Source: BOG-994 sp049514215
Lineage (GTDB): Bacteria > Pseudomonadota > Gammaproteobacteria > Burkholderiales > Burkholderiaceae_D
Assembly: GCA_049514215.1 (NCBI GenBank)
Contig: JBEKVI010000051.1
Location: 1-38,440 of the forward strand
DNA length: 38,440 bases
Reading direction: 5' to 3'
Part shown: positions 24,559 through 33,930 of the stretch, piece after piece
How positions within the stretch are numbered: the stretch's first letter is position 1
Layout of the letters: the number at the start of each line of letters is the position of its first letter
The notes under the pieces: generated by a model
What the model saw: the letters and a program-made list of their open reading frames with translations, nothing else
Told to the model about the DNA's origin: nothing
The model's database searches: none
Program-made: the position numbers and the translations under genes

Positions 24559-26079
24559 CCCGAGCTTGGCAGCGAGCCCGATGCGCTGGAGCTTGCCGGT
24601 TGCGCCTTTGGGGATCTCGGCCATGAACAACACTTTGCGCGGCACCTTGAAATCGGCCAGCCGTGTCGCCGCGAATTCACGGATCTGCGCCTCGCTCGCA
24701 TTGGCCGACTCGCGCAAGACGACCACGACGCCAACCTCTTCACCCAGCTTCTCGTGCGGAATACCGAAGGTCACGACCTGCAGGATTGCCGGATGCTCCA
24801 TCAGGACCTCGTCGATCTCGCGCGGCGAAATCTTTTCGCCCCCCCGAATGATGATTTCTTTCAGGCGGCCGGTAATCGTCACATAGCCCTCTTCATCCAT
24901 CACGCCCTGATCGCCGGTCCGAAACCAGCCCTCAACGAAGGCTTCGCCGTTCGCCTTCGGATTGTTCTCGTATCCACGGGTCACATTAGCGCCGCGGATG
25001 ACGATCTCGCCGGTCGCCGTTGGAGGCAGAAGTTCACCGGACTCGCCCATAATTGCGACGTCCGGGCCGGCCGAAATGCCCACCGTCCCGGGTTTGCGTA
25101 TGCCTGGGGGCAGGGGGTTGCTGCACATTTGATGCGATGCCTCGGTCATGCCGTAGGACTCGATCAACGGAGCCTTAAAGACCTCCTCGAGCTCGCCGAT
25201 GACTTTGGTCGGCATTGACGAGGATGATGACCGCAAGAAGCGCAAGGGATGCCGCGCGATGATCTCGCGGTTGTGCGCAGCGCGCGTGAGGATCGCCTGA
25301 TGCATGGTTGGAACCGCCGTAAACCAGGTCGGCGCCGTCTGATCCATCCATGCAAAAAATCGCAGCGCATTAAAGCCCGGAGTGCAGCAGACGTAAGAGC
25401 CGACCGAAAGCGGCGCGAGCATACCGGCAATGAGGCCGTGGATATGGAAAAGGGGCATGATGTTCAAGCCGCGATCGGTCTGCCTCAGGTGCAGAACCTG
25501 GGCAATGTTGGCCGCGGACGCGGCCACATTGCGCTGCGAGAGCGGCACGATCTTGGGGCGCGAAGTCGTGCCGGACGTGTGAAGAATGAGAGCGATGTCC
25601 TCCTCTTTCGCAAAGCCCCCATGTCCGAGTGCGCCTTCCGGTGCCGAGGCTAGTCGCAGGGTATAGCAGCCTGCGCCTTCGTCGGCATGGGATTCCAGTT
25701 CGATGAGCGCGATCCCCATGGCCTTGGCCACCTCGACCGCGGGCGAATCGCTGCCGGCCTCGACGATGAGTGCGCGCGCCTTCAGATCGGACAGGTAGAA
25801 CTCAAACTCGTCGGCGCGGTATGCGGGATTCAACGGAGCCGCGGTTGCGCCGCAGGCGACACCGAGAAATGCGACTCCCATTTCCGGCCCGTTTTTCAAG
25901 ACGATACCCACGCGATCGTTGCGGCCGACCCCGAAGCCATTGAGATCGGCGATCGTCTTGATGATCTGTTGGCGCAGATGCCTGTAGCTTAGGTCCGGAA
26001 CACCGGGCGACCCCAGCGCCGGATCGGGGTCCGAGCCTGCCGAGAGCAATTGCGTCAGGGTGGAACAGTGCGATTTCAT
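24550..26079 (-). CDS. AMP-forming acyl-CoA synthetase, oxalyl-CoA-synthetase-like
   Basis: 509 residues of the ANL superfamily. LHTSGTTSRPKIVPLS is the phosphate-binding loop, ESYGMTEASHQM the adenine-binding A5 motif, GWFRTGDQG the A7/A8 hinge region and KGATGKLQR the C-terminal catalytic lysine region. The overall sequence, with NIMPLFHIHGL and MCSNPLPPGIRKPGTVG, resembles the group containing plant AAE3 and yeast Pcs60, which activate oxalate, but a small aryl or dicarboxylic acid is also possible. It is the third gene after the FAH-family and ketopantoate-reductase-like genes, with a 38-base gap, suggesting CoA activation of an acid made in this pathway. Confidence 0.9.
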   Translation of the reverse strand: MKSHCSTLTQLLSAGSDPDPALGSPGVPDLSYRHLRQQIIKTIADLNGFGVGRNDRVGIVLKNGPEMGVAFLGVACGATAAPLNPAYRADEFEFYLSDLKARALIVEAGSDSPAVEVAKAMGIALIELESHADEGAGCYTLRLASAPEGALGHGGFAKEEDIALILHTSGTTSRPKIVPLSQRNVAASAANIAQVLHLRQTDRGLNIMPLFHIHGLIAGMLAPLSVGSYVCCTPGFNALRFFAWMDQTAPTWFTAVPTMHQAILTRAAHNREIIARHPLRFLRSSSSSMPTKVIGELEEVFKAPLIESYGMTEASHQMCSNPLPPGIRKPGTVGISAGPDVAIMGESGELLPPTATGEIVIRGANVTRGYENNPKANGEAFVEGWFRTGDQGVMDEEGYVTITGRLKEIIIRGGEKISPREIDEVLMEHPAILQVVTFGIPHEKLGEEVGVVVVLRESANASEAQIREFAATRLADFKVPRKVLFMAEIPKGATGKLQRIGLAAKLGLG

Positions 26080-26117
26080 GATGGAATTCCTTGGGCTTGT
26101 CGTTCAGGAAAGGTCGG

Positions 26118-27125
26118 TCACGCGGCAGGCTGGACGCGCAGAACCCCTTTTTGTGTCTGCATGTTGTGAGAGAGCAAGGCTGCAGCCGCATAGATGGCAT
26201 TGATGTTGGGGGTGGGAATCTGCGTAATCCGGCCCAGTTCGACCACCGAGCCCACGAGCGCCTCGAGCTCGATGGGACGGCCGGCTTCGATGTCTTGCAG
26301 CATCGACGTCTTGTGCTGTCCAACGGCCTCGGCGCCTGCGATGCGCTTCTCGAGCGAGACCTTAAAGCGGATACCCAGATGCTCGGCGACGGCCTGCGCT
26401 TCGCGCATCATGTTTGCCAAAAGCGCGCGGGTGGGCGGGAACTGACAGATATCGGCGAGCGTCGCGTGGGTTAGTGCACTGATGGGATTCAGACTCAGAT
26501 TGCCCCAAAGCTTGGTCCAGATCTCGGAGCGAATATCCGATAGAACCGGGGCCTTAAATCCGGCCTCGCGCAGTCGCTCGGAAATGTTGCGTATGCGTGC
26601 AGTGTCGGAATCGTCGATTTCGCCCACCGAGAAGCGATTGCCCTCGATGTGCCTGATGATGCCCGGGGCGATGACTTCCGCGGCGGGATACACGATGGAG
26701 CCGATCACGCGCTCGACTGGAAGTGAACGTGCGATGACGCCCCCCGGATCGACGCTTTCGAGGTGCATTCCCTCGTGGGGGCCTTTTTGCTTCATGAAGT
26801 ACCACCAAGGAATGCCATTTTGCGCGGTCATCACCACGGTCGTGTCGTGGTAGAGCGAGGACAGCTGGGAGACGATCGGTGGGACCTGGTGGGCTTTCAT
26901 GCCGAGAATGACGAGATCCTGAGCCCCAGCTTCCCCGATCACGTCGGTGGCACGCAATGGCACCGCGCTCTCGCCGCCTGCTTCGTCGATGAGCTTGAGC
27001 CCGTTCTCGCGGATCGCAAGAAGATGCGCCTTGCGCGCAATGACCGTCACTTCGTTGCCACTTTGGGCGAGCTTGGCCGCCAATAACCCACCGATCGCTC
27101 CTGCACCCACCACGCAAATCTTCAT
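26118..27125 (-). CDS. 2-dehydropantoate 2-reductase-family oxidoreductase
   Basis: 335 residues with an N-terminal Rossmann motif VGAGAIGGLLAAKL and family signatures TAQNGIPWW and TKLWGNLSLNPISALTHATL. This family includes PanE of coenzyme A synthesis, but catabolic clusters often contain paralogues reducing other 2-keto acids. The start overlaps the FAH gene stop by 4 bases, so it is translationally coupled to it. The context argues for a catabolic role more than pantothenate synthesis. Confidence 0.88.
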   Translation of the reverse strand: MKICVVGAGAIGGLLAAKLAQSGNEVTVIARKAHLLAIRENGLKLIDEAGGESAVPLRATDVIGEAGAQDLVILGMKAHQVPPIVSQLSSLYHDTTVVMTAQNGIPWWYFMKQKGPHEGMHLESVDPGGVIARSLPVERVIGSIVYPAAEVIAPGIIRHIEGNRFSVGEIDDSDTARIRNISERLREAGFKAPVLSDIRSEIWTKLWGNLSLNPISALTHATLADICQFPPTRALLANMMREAQAVAEHLGIRFKVSLEKRIAGAEAVGQHKTSMLQDIEAGRPIELEALVGSVVELGRITQIPTPNINAIYAAAALLSHNMQTQKGVLRVQPAA

Positions 27126-27913
27126 GTACTAGCCTCCACGGGCTCAAAAGTATTCGTCAATCTGCCGATCCCGTCGATGTCGATCTCAACGACCGTTCCA
27201 GGCTTCATCGGCAAGGCGCCCAGCGAAGTGCCGCAGGCGATGACATCCCCTGGCGAGAGCGTCATTTCCTGGGATAGGAGGCTCACGATTTTGGGCGGCG
27301 AAAGGATCATGTCTTCGGCCGGATAGTTCTGTCGTTCTCGGCCGTTGACGAAGGTCCTGATGCGAAGTGCCCTCCAGTCGAGGCCCTGCGCGACAACTGG
27401 CCCGAAGGGGCCGAACGTGTCGCAGCTCTTGGCCCGCGCCCACTGTGGAAACGAAGGGTCCCTGTTGAGCAAATCGAATGCGGTCACATCGTTCACGCAG
27501 GTATAGCCCAGGATGTACTCGGGCGCCTCGGCTTCGTTAACCGCTCGACAGGATCTCCCTATGACGATGCCAAGTTCGCCCTCGTAGAAGATTCGACCGT
27601 TGTAGGTCGCCGGGGAGCGGATGATCCCGCCCGGCGGCAGATAACTGTTGGGCGACTTGAAAAAGAAGAGGGGCTCTTCCGGAATCGCCTGCTCCAGCTT
27701 CGTGGCAAGCTCCCGAAAGTTATTCCAAAGGCCGATGAACTTGCCAGGCTCGGTCGGTGTGAGCAAATTCACCTCGCCGATTGGGAGCGTCTGATCGAGC
27801 GCCTCGCCCTGGCCGATATGAGGGCAGTCATAGCGAACAATGGCCTCGCCTGCGGAGGTAAGGATCCCCGTGCCAATCTGGTCTTCGAAAAGAAAACGCA
27901 CCCAGCGCTTCAT
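27122..27913 (-). CDS. Fumarylacetoacetate-hydrolase-family protein
   Basis: 263 residues. The FAH fold metal-site segment IFYEGELGIVIGR and the NDVTAFDLLNRDPSFPQWARAKSCDTFGPFGP region are clear; GDVIACGTSLGALPMKPG is the C-terminal signature. Members act as 2-hydroxyhepta-2,4-dienedioate isomerases, acylpyruvate hydrolases or oxaloacetate decarboxylases in aromatic and keto-acid catabolism. First gene of the FAH - reductase - acyl-CoA-synthetase unit. The substrate cannot be told from sequence. Confidence 0.9.
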   Translation of the reverse strand: MKRWVRFLFEDQIGTGILTSAGEAIVRYDCPHIGQGEALDQTLPIGEVNLLTPTEPGKFIGLWNNFRELATKLEQAIPEEPLFFFKSPNSYLPPGGIIRSPATYNGRIFYEGELGIVIGRSCRAVNEAEAPEYILGYTCVNDVTAFDLLNRDPSFPQWARAKSCDTFGPFGPVVAQGLDWRALRIRTFVNGRERQNYPAEDMILSPPKIVSLLSQEMTLSPGDVIACGTSLGALPMKPGTVVEIDIDGIGRLTNTFEPVEAST

Positions 27914-28078
27914 CGTCTTCTACCTTTTGCCGCGCTTCGACAGCAGAACTCGATGCGTGCGAGACCACTGGGTCTTGGAACAATCGACCGCGGGCCGCCA
28001 TTTTAGACCCTTTAGACGGGCTTCACTTCGGGACGCGAGCGGAGCAGCCCCATCAGGGATAGGCTAGTGGGCTTGCCA

Positions 28079-28098
28079 GAAGGCCTCACGAGGCCTTC
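28079..28098. terminator. Hairpin between nasA and the FAH-family gene
   Basis: GAAGGCCT and AGGCCTTC form a perfect 8-bp stem around a 4-base loop, 28 bases after the nasA stop. No U-tract on the minus strand; a T run at about 28112-28117 follows it on the plus strand. It likely marks the 3' end of the nas transcript. Confidence 0.45.
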
Positions 28099-28125
28099 CG
28101 GCACGAGGGCGCTTTTTTCGGCGGG

Positions 28126-31041
28126 TTAGAGGGGTCTGGCTTCCCGGACCATCCGGCGCAGTTCGGGTACGCAGGAGCCGCACTGGGCACCGCAGCGCAG
28201 ATCCGTCTTCAGACTCTCAAGGATCTCTGCGTCTTCGGGCAAGCGGCTTTTTGCGCTGTCCAACGCGAGGTCCTGGGCCGGGCGATCCGGGGCGAGGGAC
28301 GGGTTCTGAGCCAGGTGCAGGCTCTCGGCGATGTGGGTGGTGATCCTCACCACATCAACACCTGCGCAATTACAGAGGATACGCGAGCGGGCCTTCGTGG
28401 CGCCGGGCGCGTTTCGATGGGGCGCGAGCAATCGCCGCTTGGAGGCGAACACCGGCTGCTCGTCTTCCAGGTACTGGCGCAACCAGCCTGCCGAACGCAC
28501 GTCGCCGGCGAGCGAGAAGCCAACGATGCGATCGTCGGCAACCCGGATACAGCGGCTTTGGGCGCGCCTGGCATCGAGGTAGCTGAGAATGCCCCCGCCA
28601 CCGCCCAGTCCCAACACGGCCTCGACCGCCCTGATTTGTTCGCGGGTCGGGGCGAAATCGTCGGCTGCGCGCCACTCGAGGCCGATCCGTTCGCGTCCGA
28701 ATGGAACGCAGTGGGCATAAGCAAATTTGCCGAACTGCTCGCTTAGGATTCTTTGGGCGCGAAGCGCCTCGTCGGCCGGCAGCCAAGCGGCAGCGATCCA
28801 GTCCCAGGGAAACTCGGCTTTGAGGATCCTGACCGCTGCGTGCTTGAGTTCCGGCTGCTTGGAAATCGGATCGATGGCGGCGGGGAAGAGGTCATTGACG
28901 CCGTGCGCGCGGCTGTGCGAGGTCCTCCCAGAGACGTAGGCGCAGTTCCAGTGCATCGCGATGAACGCCTGTCCGAATCCAACCGACTTGGCCTGTTGCG
29001 CCGGCAATACCTGGCTTGCAAGTCGTCCGGTGACATGAACCAGATCGCCTTCGGCAACGTTCAGGGATGCCATGTGTTCGGGGCTTAGCTCCACCGCGGG
29101 GGTGGGGACGTGGGCAAACGCCCGGGCGATCGTGCCGGTGCGGCTCATTCCATGCCATTGATCGCGCAGTCTGCCGCTGGTCAGCGCCGTAGGATAGCGA
29201 GGCCCGGTCGGGTCCGCTGGCGCTACGGGCTCGGGCGCGGTAAAGCGCGCTCGACGATCAGGAGTCGCGAATCGACCGTCCGCATAGAGTCGTTTCGTGC
29301 CGTGAAGCGCCCCTTCCGGATAGGGCCACTGCTGCGGTCCGCGCGTCTCCAGGATGGCATAGCTTAGGCCGGTAATATCCAGATCGCGTCCGCGGGTGGT
29401 TGTTCGGTGTTCGTTCCAGATGCTTTGCGCGCTCGTGTAAGGAAAAAGCGAGGGCTGCCCAGGCCTGAGCCGCGCCTCGAGTCTGCGGGCGAAATCCAGC
29501 CCGATCTCCCAGTCGTGGCGTGCCGATCCGTAGCCGGCCTGTGCGGGCCTGACCCGCGAAATGGTTCGCTCGGAATTCGTGACCGTTCCATCTTTTTCTC
29601 CCCAACTCGTGGCAGGCAGTAGGACATCGGCGTAAGGAACGGTCGCGCTATTGCGAAAGGCTTCCTGGAGCACGACGAATTCGGCCTGGTCCAAGGCCCG
29701 CCGGATCGCTCGCTGGTCGGGCATCGAGTGGGCCGGGTTGGTACAGGCGATCCAGATCGCCCGAATCTCCCCCCGTTCGAGGGCCTTGAACATTTCCACT
29801 GCGGTCTGGCCGGTTTGAACCGGAAGCGAAGGCACTCCCCAAAAGCGCGCGATTTCCGCGCGATCGGACGCGTTGCCCAGGTCCCGATGGGCGGGGAGCA
29901 GATTGGCCATGCCTCCGACTTCCCGTCCACCCATCGCATTGGGCTGGCCCGTGAGCGAGAAGGGCCCTGCGCCCGGTTTCCCGATCTGGCCGGTGGCGAG
30001 GTGCAAATTGATGAGCGCCGTATTCTTGTCCGTTCCCGAGGCGGACTGATTCAAGCCCTGGCACCACAGCGACAAGGTCGGGCCGTTGGCGAATGCGCGG
30101 GCTGCCTTTTGGAGGTCCTCCAAAGACACGCCGCAGCCGACAGAACACTGTTCCAGCGACAACCGGCCCAAGAGCTCGACGACTTGAGTAAACCCCACCG
30201 TCGAGCGCGCGACGAAGTCCGAGTCGACGCGACCCTCGGCGATGAGAAACTTGAGCATGCCGTGGAACAGCCATACATCCGACCCGGGTCGGATCTGCAG
30301 GAAGAGATCGGCCTCTTCTGCCGTGTCCGTGCGGCGCGGGTCGGCCACAATGACCCGTAGATCGGGCTTGTCCAAGCGGGCCTGGCGCAGCCTTTGATAA
30401 AGAATCGGGTGGGCGTAAGCCGGATTGGCACCCACGATGAACACGGTCGCTGCGTGGTCTAGGTCCTCGTAGCAGCACGGCACCGAATCCGCGCCCAGAC
30501 TGCGCTTGTATCCGGCGACAGCCGAACTCATGCAAAGGCGCGAATTGGTATCAATGTTGTTGGTCCCGATGAGACCCTTCGCGAGCTTGTTAAAGAGGTA
30601 GTAATCCTCTGTCAGGAGTTGACCGGAGATGTAGAAGCCCACGGCGTTGGGTCCGTGGCGCAGGATGATATCGGCAAACCGGTCGCAGGCGAGCGTGAGG
30701 GCGTGGTCCCAGCTGACCTCCTCGCGCGGGGCATCGCGGCTCCTGCGTATTTCGGGGGCTCCGATGCGCAACTGCCGGGCGATGGCCGGTGTTGACGTAA
30801 GCGCGAGCGTGCTCCCCTTCGAGCACAGGCGCCCCCAATTCGCAGGATGATCGGGGTCGCCCCGCACATCGGAGATTGCTTGCGATCCATCGGGCATCAC
30901 GTTCGAGGTGATGACCACACCGCAGCCCACGCCGCAGTAGCAGCACGTCGAACGAGTTTCCACCTGCGCCAGCCTCTCGGTGCTTTCGTCATAGCGCGGC
31001 AGTGCTGCGGGGTCAGGCGCTCTGCCTCGGTCGGGCCCCAT
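28126..31041 (-). CDS. nasA: NasA, assimilatory nitrate reductase catalytic subunit
   Basis: 971 residues. C33-x2-C36-x3-C40 with C73 binds the N-terminal 4Fe-4S cluster. The molybdopterin-guanine-dinucleotide-binding domains follow, with SAVAGYKRSLGADSVP, the WCQGLNQSASGT segment and QWHGMSRTG near the end. The C-terminus carries a BFD-like 2Fe-2S domain: CNCAG at about 891 and CGAQCGSCVPEL at about 949-956. No signal peptide, so it is cytoplasmic. It reduces nitrate to nitrite with electrons from the upstream FAD protein, from which it is separated by 3 bases. Confidence 0.95.
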   Translation of the reverse strand: MGPDRGRAPDPAALPRYDESTERLAQVETRSTCCYCGVGCGVVITSNVMPDGSQAISDVRGDPDHPANWGRLCSKGSTLALTSTPAIARQLRIGAPEIRRSRDAPREEVSWDHALTLACDRFADIILRHGPNAVGFYISGQLLTEDYYLFNKLAKGLIGTNNIDTNSRLCMSSAVAGYKRSLGADSVPCCYEDLDHAATVFIVGANPAYAHPILYQRLRQARLDKPDLRVIVADPRRTDTAEEADLFLQIRPGSDVWLFHGMLKFLIAEGRVDSDFVARSTVGFTQVVELLGRLSLEQCSVGCGVSLEDLQKAARAFANGPTLSLWCQGLNQSASGTDKNTALINLHLATGQIGKPGAGPFSLTGQPNAMGGREVGGMANLLPAHRDLGNASDRAEIARFWGVPSLPVQTGQTAVEMFKALERGEIRAIWIACTNPAHSMPDQRAIRRALDQAEFVVLQEAFRNSATVPYADVLLPATSWGEKDGTVTNSERTISRVRPAQAGYGSARHDWEIGLDFARRLEARLRPGQPSLFPYTSAQSIWNEHRTTTRGRDLDITGLSYAILETRGPQQWPYPEGALHGTKRLYADGRFATPDRRARFTAPEPVAPADPTGPRYPTALTSGRLRDQWHGMSRTGTIARAFAHVPTPAVELSPEHMASLNVAEGDLVHVTGRLASQVLPAQQAKSVGFGQAFIAMHWNCAYVSGRTSHSRAHGVNDLFPAAIDPISKQPELKHAAVRILKAEFPWDWIAAAWLPADEALRAQRILSEQFGKFAYAHCVPFGRERIGLEWRAADDFAPTREQIRAVEAVLGLGGGGGILSYLDARRAQSRCIRVADDRIVGFSLAGDVRSAGWLRQYLEDEQPVFASKRRLLAPHRNAPGATKARSRILCNCAGVDVVRITTHIAESLHLAQNPSLAPDRPAQDLALDSAKSRLPEDAEILESLKTDLRCGAQCGSCVPELRRMVREARPL

Positions 31042-31044
31042 TGG

Positions 31045-32307
31045 CTAGAGGACCTCGCAAAGGGGCACCTGCGTCCCGGGCAAAGGCCTCGCCTCGACGG
31101 GTTCGGGTCGGCCGAACATGAGCTCGTCGCGCAGCGAGTCGACATCGGCTTGTTGACGAATCAAATCCAGGTACCACGGGCTGTCCTCGGTATCGCCAAA
31201 CAGACAGGCGCCGATGAGTTTGCCATCGCGCAAGACGAGCTTGCGATAGACCGCCGTGTCGCGGTCTGCGAGGAGGATCTCCTCCGTTTTTGCGTCACCC
31301 AGAAAATCACCGACGGAGAAGACATCAATGCCGGTGACCTTAAGCTTGGTCGAGAGGATCGAGCCGCCGTAGCGAAGCACACCGCCTTCGGCCAGGTGGT
31401 CAGCGCACACCTGGGCCTGCTCGAACAAGGGGGCCACGAGCCCGTAACTTCGACCGCGATGGCTGACACACTCTCCGACGGCATAGATTCGCGGGTCAAA
31501 GGTCTGCAACGTGTCGCTCACCACGATTCCCCGGTCGCAATACAGTCCGGCCGACTCTGCGAGCGCGGTATTGGGTCGGATTCCGATCGCAACGACGACC
31601 AGCTGCGCAGGGATGATTTCTCCGTCGGCCAGTACGACCGACCCCACCTGGCCTGCGTCGCCTTCACTGAATGCCTCGGTTTTCGCCGACAGTCGAAAGC
31701 GAAGTCCGCGTGCCTCAAGCGATTCCTGGAGCAATCCGGCCGCCGTACGATCGAGCTGGCGTTCCATAAGCCACGGCGCGAGGTGCACGACTGTGACCTC
31801 CATGCCCCGGCGCACGAGGCCGCACGCGGCTTCAAGACCCAAAAGTCCGCCTCCGATGACCACTGCACGCCGGAATTGCGTGCTCGCGGCGATCATCTTC
31901 TGGGTATCCGCGATGTCACGGTACGCCAACACACCCTGCAATCCGCTGCCGGGTAGAGGCGGCACGATGGGGACCGAACCCGTCGCCAACAGGAGTCTGT
32001 CGTAGGGTGTCGGCTCGTGATTCTCTGCGAACACGAGGCGGCGTGACCGGTCGATAGAGACCACCTTCTGCCCGCAGCGCAGCTCAATGCCATGCGCCTC
32101 ATACCAGCCGAAGTCGTTTAGGACGATCTCATCGAGCGTGCGCTCGCCCGCGAGCACAGGTGACAGAAGGATGCGGTTGTAGTTGGGGTGGGGTTCAGCC
32201 CCGAATACCGTGATCGCGTAGCGTTTCGCATCCCGGCGCAGCAATTCCTCGAGGGTCCGGATGCCCGCCATTCCGTTACCCACGACGACCAGCCTTGCCG
32301 TACTCAT
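31045..32307 (-). CDS. FAD-dependent electron-transfer subunit of nitrate reductase (NirB N-terminal-like)
   Basis: 420 residues. FAD motif VVVGNGMAGIRTLEEL at the N-terminus and NAD(P)H motif VVIGGGLLGLEAACGL in the middle, plus DPRIYAVGECVSHRG, match the NasC/NirB N-terminal pyridine-nucleotide reductase. The chain ends soon after the dimerisation region and lacks the BFD, NirB siroheme and rubredoxin-like parts; the BFD domain is instead on the NasA partner. It would pass electrons from NAD(P)H to NasA. Second gene of the nas operon. Confidence 0.88.
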   Translation of the reverse strand: MSTARLVVVGNGMAGIRTLEELLRRDAKRYAITVFGAEPHPNYNRILLSPVLAGERTLDEIVLNDFGWYEAHGIELRCGQKVVSIDRSRRLVFAENHEPTPYDRLLLATGSVPIVPPLPGSGLQGVLAYRDIADTQKMIAASTQFRRAVVIGGGLLGLEAACGLVRRGMEVTVVHLAPWLMERQLDRTAAGLLQESLEARGLRFRLSAKTEAFSEGDAGQVGSVVLADGEIIPAQLVVVAIGIRPNTALAESAGLYCDRGIVVSDTLQTFDPRIYAVGECVSHRGRSYGLVAPLFEQAQVCADHLAEGGVLRYGGSILSTKLKVTGIDVFSVGDFLGDAKTEEILLADRDTAVYRKLVLRDGKLIGACLFGDTEDSPWYLDLIRQQADVDSLRDELMFGRPEPVEARPLPGTQVPLCEVL

Positions 32308-32343
32308 GGGCTGCGGCTCACCGGGTGTTTGACGAAGCCTGCG

Positions 32344-33726
32344 TCAGTGCTCGGCAATGGCTCCCCCGGAGAATTCAAGCTGATCGGGCAATGCGGGACG
32401 CGCCCAGACCGACCAGTTGGACCGGAGGTAAAGAACTAGGACTAGGGCCGTTGCTGCGATGGCGCCTAAGACCGCAAAGCCACCTCGGAAACTGCCCGTG
32501 GCCTCCTTCGCGAGCCCCATGATGACCGGCAGGTAGAACCCGCCGATGCCCCCGGCAGCTCCGATCAATCCCGTCATGAGGCCGGTCTTGGCCCGCCACC
32601 GGTTCGGCACCAGCTGGAACGTCGCGCCGTTACCTAATCCGAAGCCCAGGTAGAGCACGACGAAGAGAGCTACCGCGCCGTCCCGGGGCAGATCGAAGGC
32701 CGAAAAGGCGGCATCGCAAAGACAGATTCCGAAGAGGATGAAAAGCAGGGCCTTCACGCCCGTGATTCGGTCTGCGACCCAGCCGCCCACCGGCCGCACC
32801 ATCGCACCCGTAAATGCAAGCAACGACATAAAGCCGCCGGCTTCGATCTTGCTCATGGAATACGTCGCCGTCAGAAGCGTGGAGACATAGGAGGACATTC
32901 CCACGAAGCCGCCGAAGGTGACGCTGTAGACCAGCATCAGGACCCAGGTGTCGCGCTCCTTGAACACGCTGCGGTATCGGGCTGGCAGCAGTGCGATCGC
33001 ATACAATGCGCCCGCTATGGGTAAGAGGAGGATGCCGGGCTTGACGCCGAACAGCCATCCGGCACGCACGGCGAGTACCAGAACGATCAGGCCAAGCGCG
33101 GTGGCGGCAAAGCACGCCAGGGGAGCCTTGATGGCACCCGACTTTAAGCTCCGATCGCATCCCCAGAACCACATCGTCAACGCGGCGACCGCGAGCAGCG
33201 GCAGAGCAGCGGCGCAGGCAGCCTGCCAACCGAAAACGTCTGCCAGGCGGGGGAAGAGAAATCCATCCAGGACCGCGCCGACGTTGCCGGCTGCAGCCAG
33301 GCCCAGCACCAAGCCCTGCACCTTGGGCGGATAGTTGCTGCCCGCCATAGGCAGCGCCACGGCGAAGCTTGCCCCGCCCACACCGAGAAAGACGCCAAGA
33401 ATGAGGAGCGTGTCGTAGCCAGGCTGCGGGAGAAAGGGAAGAATGACGCAAGGCAGGGCCGAGAGCGTCATTCCCAAGAGGGCCACTTTCTTGCCGTCCA
33501 TCGACTGAAACAGGTTGCCCAATGCAACGCGCAGAATCGCGGCCGAGAGCACCGGTGTCGCCACGAGAAAGCCCTGATCGGCGGGACTCATCGACACGGC
33601 CTTGCCGATAAACGGTGCCAGGGGCCCGTACATCACCCAGACCGTAAAGCCGGTGTCGAAGTACAAGAAGCAGGCAATCAGGGATCGCCAATTCCCGCTG
33701 CGAAGCGAGTCGATCAGATGACGCAT
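32344..33726 (-). CDS. NarK/NasA-type nitrate-nitrite MFS porter
   Basis: 460 residues from ATG at 33726; the frame is open for 21 more codons but homology starts at MRHLIDSLRSGNWRSL. About 12 membrane segments. The two nitrate-porter signatures are visible: AAGNVGAVLDGFLFP and GAAGGIGGFYLPVIMG. FDTGFTVWVMYGPLAPFIG is the usual first helix. It imports nitrate (or exports nitrite). First gene of the operon behind a sigma-54 promoter; the leader is roughly 48 bases. Confidence 0.93.
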   Translation of the reverse strand: MRHLIDSLRSGNWRSLIACFLYFDTGFTVWVMYGPLAPFIGKAVSMSPADQGFLVATPVLSAAILRVALGNLFQSMDGKKVALLGMTLSALPCVILPFLPQPGYDTLLILGVFLGVGGASFAVALPMAGSNYPPKVQGLVLGLAAAGNVGAVLDGFLFPRLADVFGWQAACAAALPLLAVAALTMWFWGCDRSLKSGAIKAPLACFAATALGLIVLVLAVRAGWLFGVKPGILLLPIAGALYAIALLPARYRSVFKERDTWVLMLVYSVTFGGFVGMSSYVSTLLTATYSMSKIEAGGFMSLLAFTGAMVRPVGGWVADRITGVKALLFILFGICLCDAAFSAFDLPRDGAVALFVVLYLGFGLGNGATFQLVPNRWRAKTGLMTGLIGAAGGIGGFYLPVIMGLAKEATGSFRGGFAVLGAIAATALVLVLYLRSNWSVWARPALPDQLEFSGGAIAEH

Positions 33727-33784
33727 GGGCGTGTGGGAGCGCTGAAGCGGGGCGCAGTAAGCTGGACGTGGCTTCCCCAGGTAA

Positions 33785-33800
33785 TGCAATTAATGTGCCA
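33785..33800 (-). promoter_or_regulatory. Sigma-54 (-24/-12) promoter of the nitrate assimilation operon
   Basis: On the minus strand TGGCAC-N5-TTGCA matches the RpoN consensus, with the -24 GG at 33799-33798 and the -12 GC at 33787-33786. The start of transcription would be near 33774, about 48 bases before the porter ATG. This implies nitrogen control through an NtrC-type activator. Confidence 0.85.
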
Positions 33801-33847
33801 TTGGATGCGCCGGGAGAACTCCGGATCTTGACGGCGGCTGCCTAGAT

Positions 33848-33868
33848 CTGGTGCGCGAGCGGCACCAG
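33848..33868. repeat. Inverted repeat upstream of the sigma-54 promoter
   Basis: CTGGTGC and GCACCAG (7 bases each) flank a 7-base loop, about 50 bases upstream of the -24 element. This spacing is plausible for an activator site, but the half-sites point outward compared with the NtrC consensus. It may instead be an RNA hairpin. Confidence 0.4.
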
Positions 33869-33878
33869 AAGCGGGATA

Positions 33879-33908
33879 CGCCGAGCGATTCGAAAACGGC
33901 GCTCGGCG
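33879..33908 (-). terminator. Hairpin downstream of the substrate-binding protein gene
   Basis: CGCCGAGCG and CGCTCGGCG form a perfect 9-bp stem with a 12-base loop, 22 bases after the binding-protein stop. No clear U-tract follows on the minus strand. Confidence 0.45.
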
Positions 33909-33930
33909 TTCTTCGAAGCGAACGTGGGCG

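Noticed and set aside
33848..33868. NtrC binding site
   Set aside because: The half-sites read TGGTGC then GCACCA, the reverse arrangement of the NtrC consensus.
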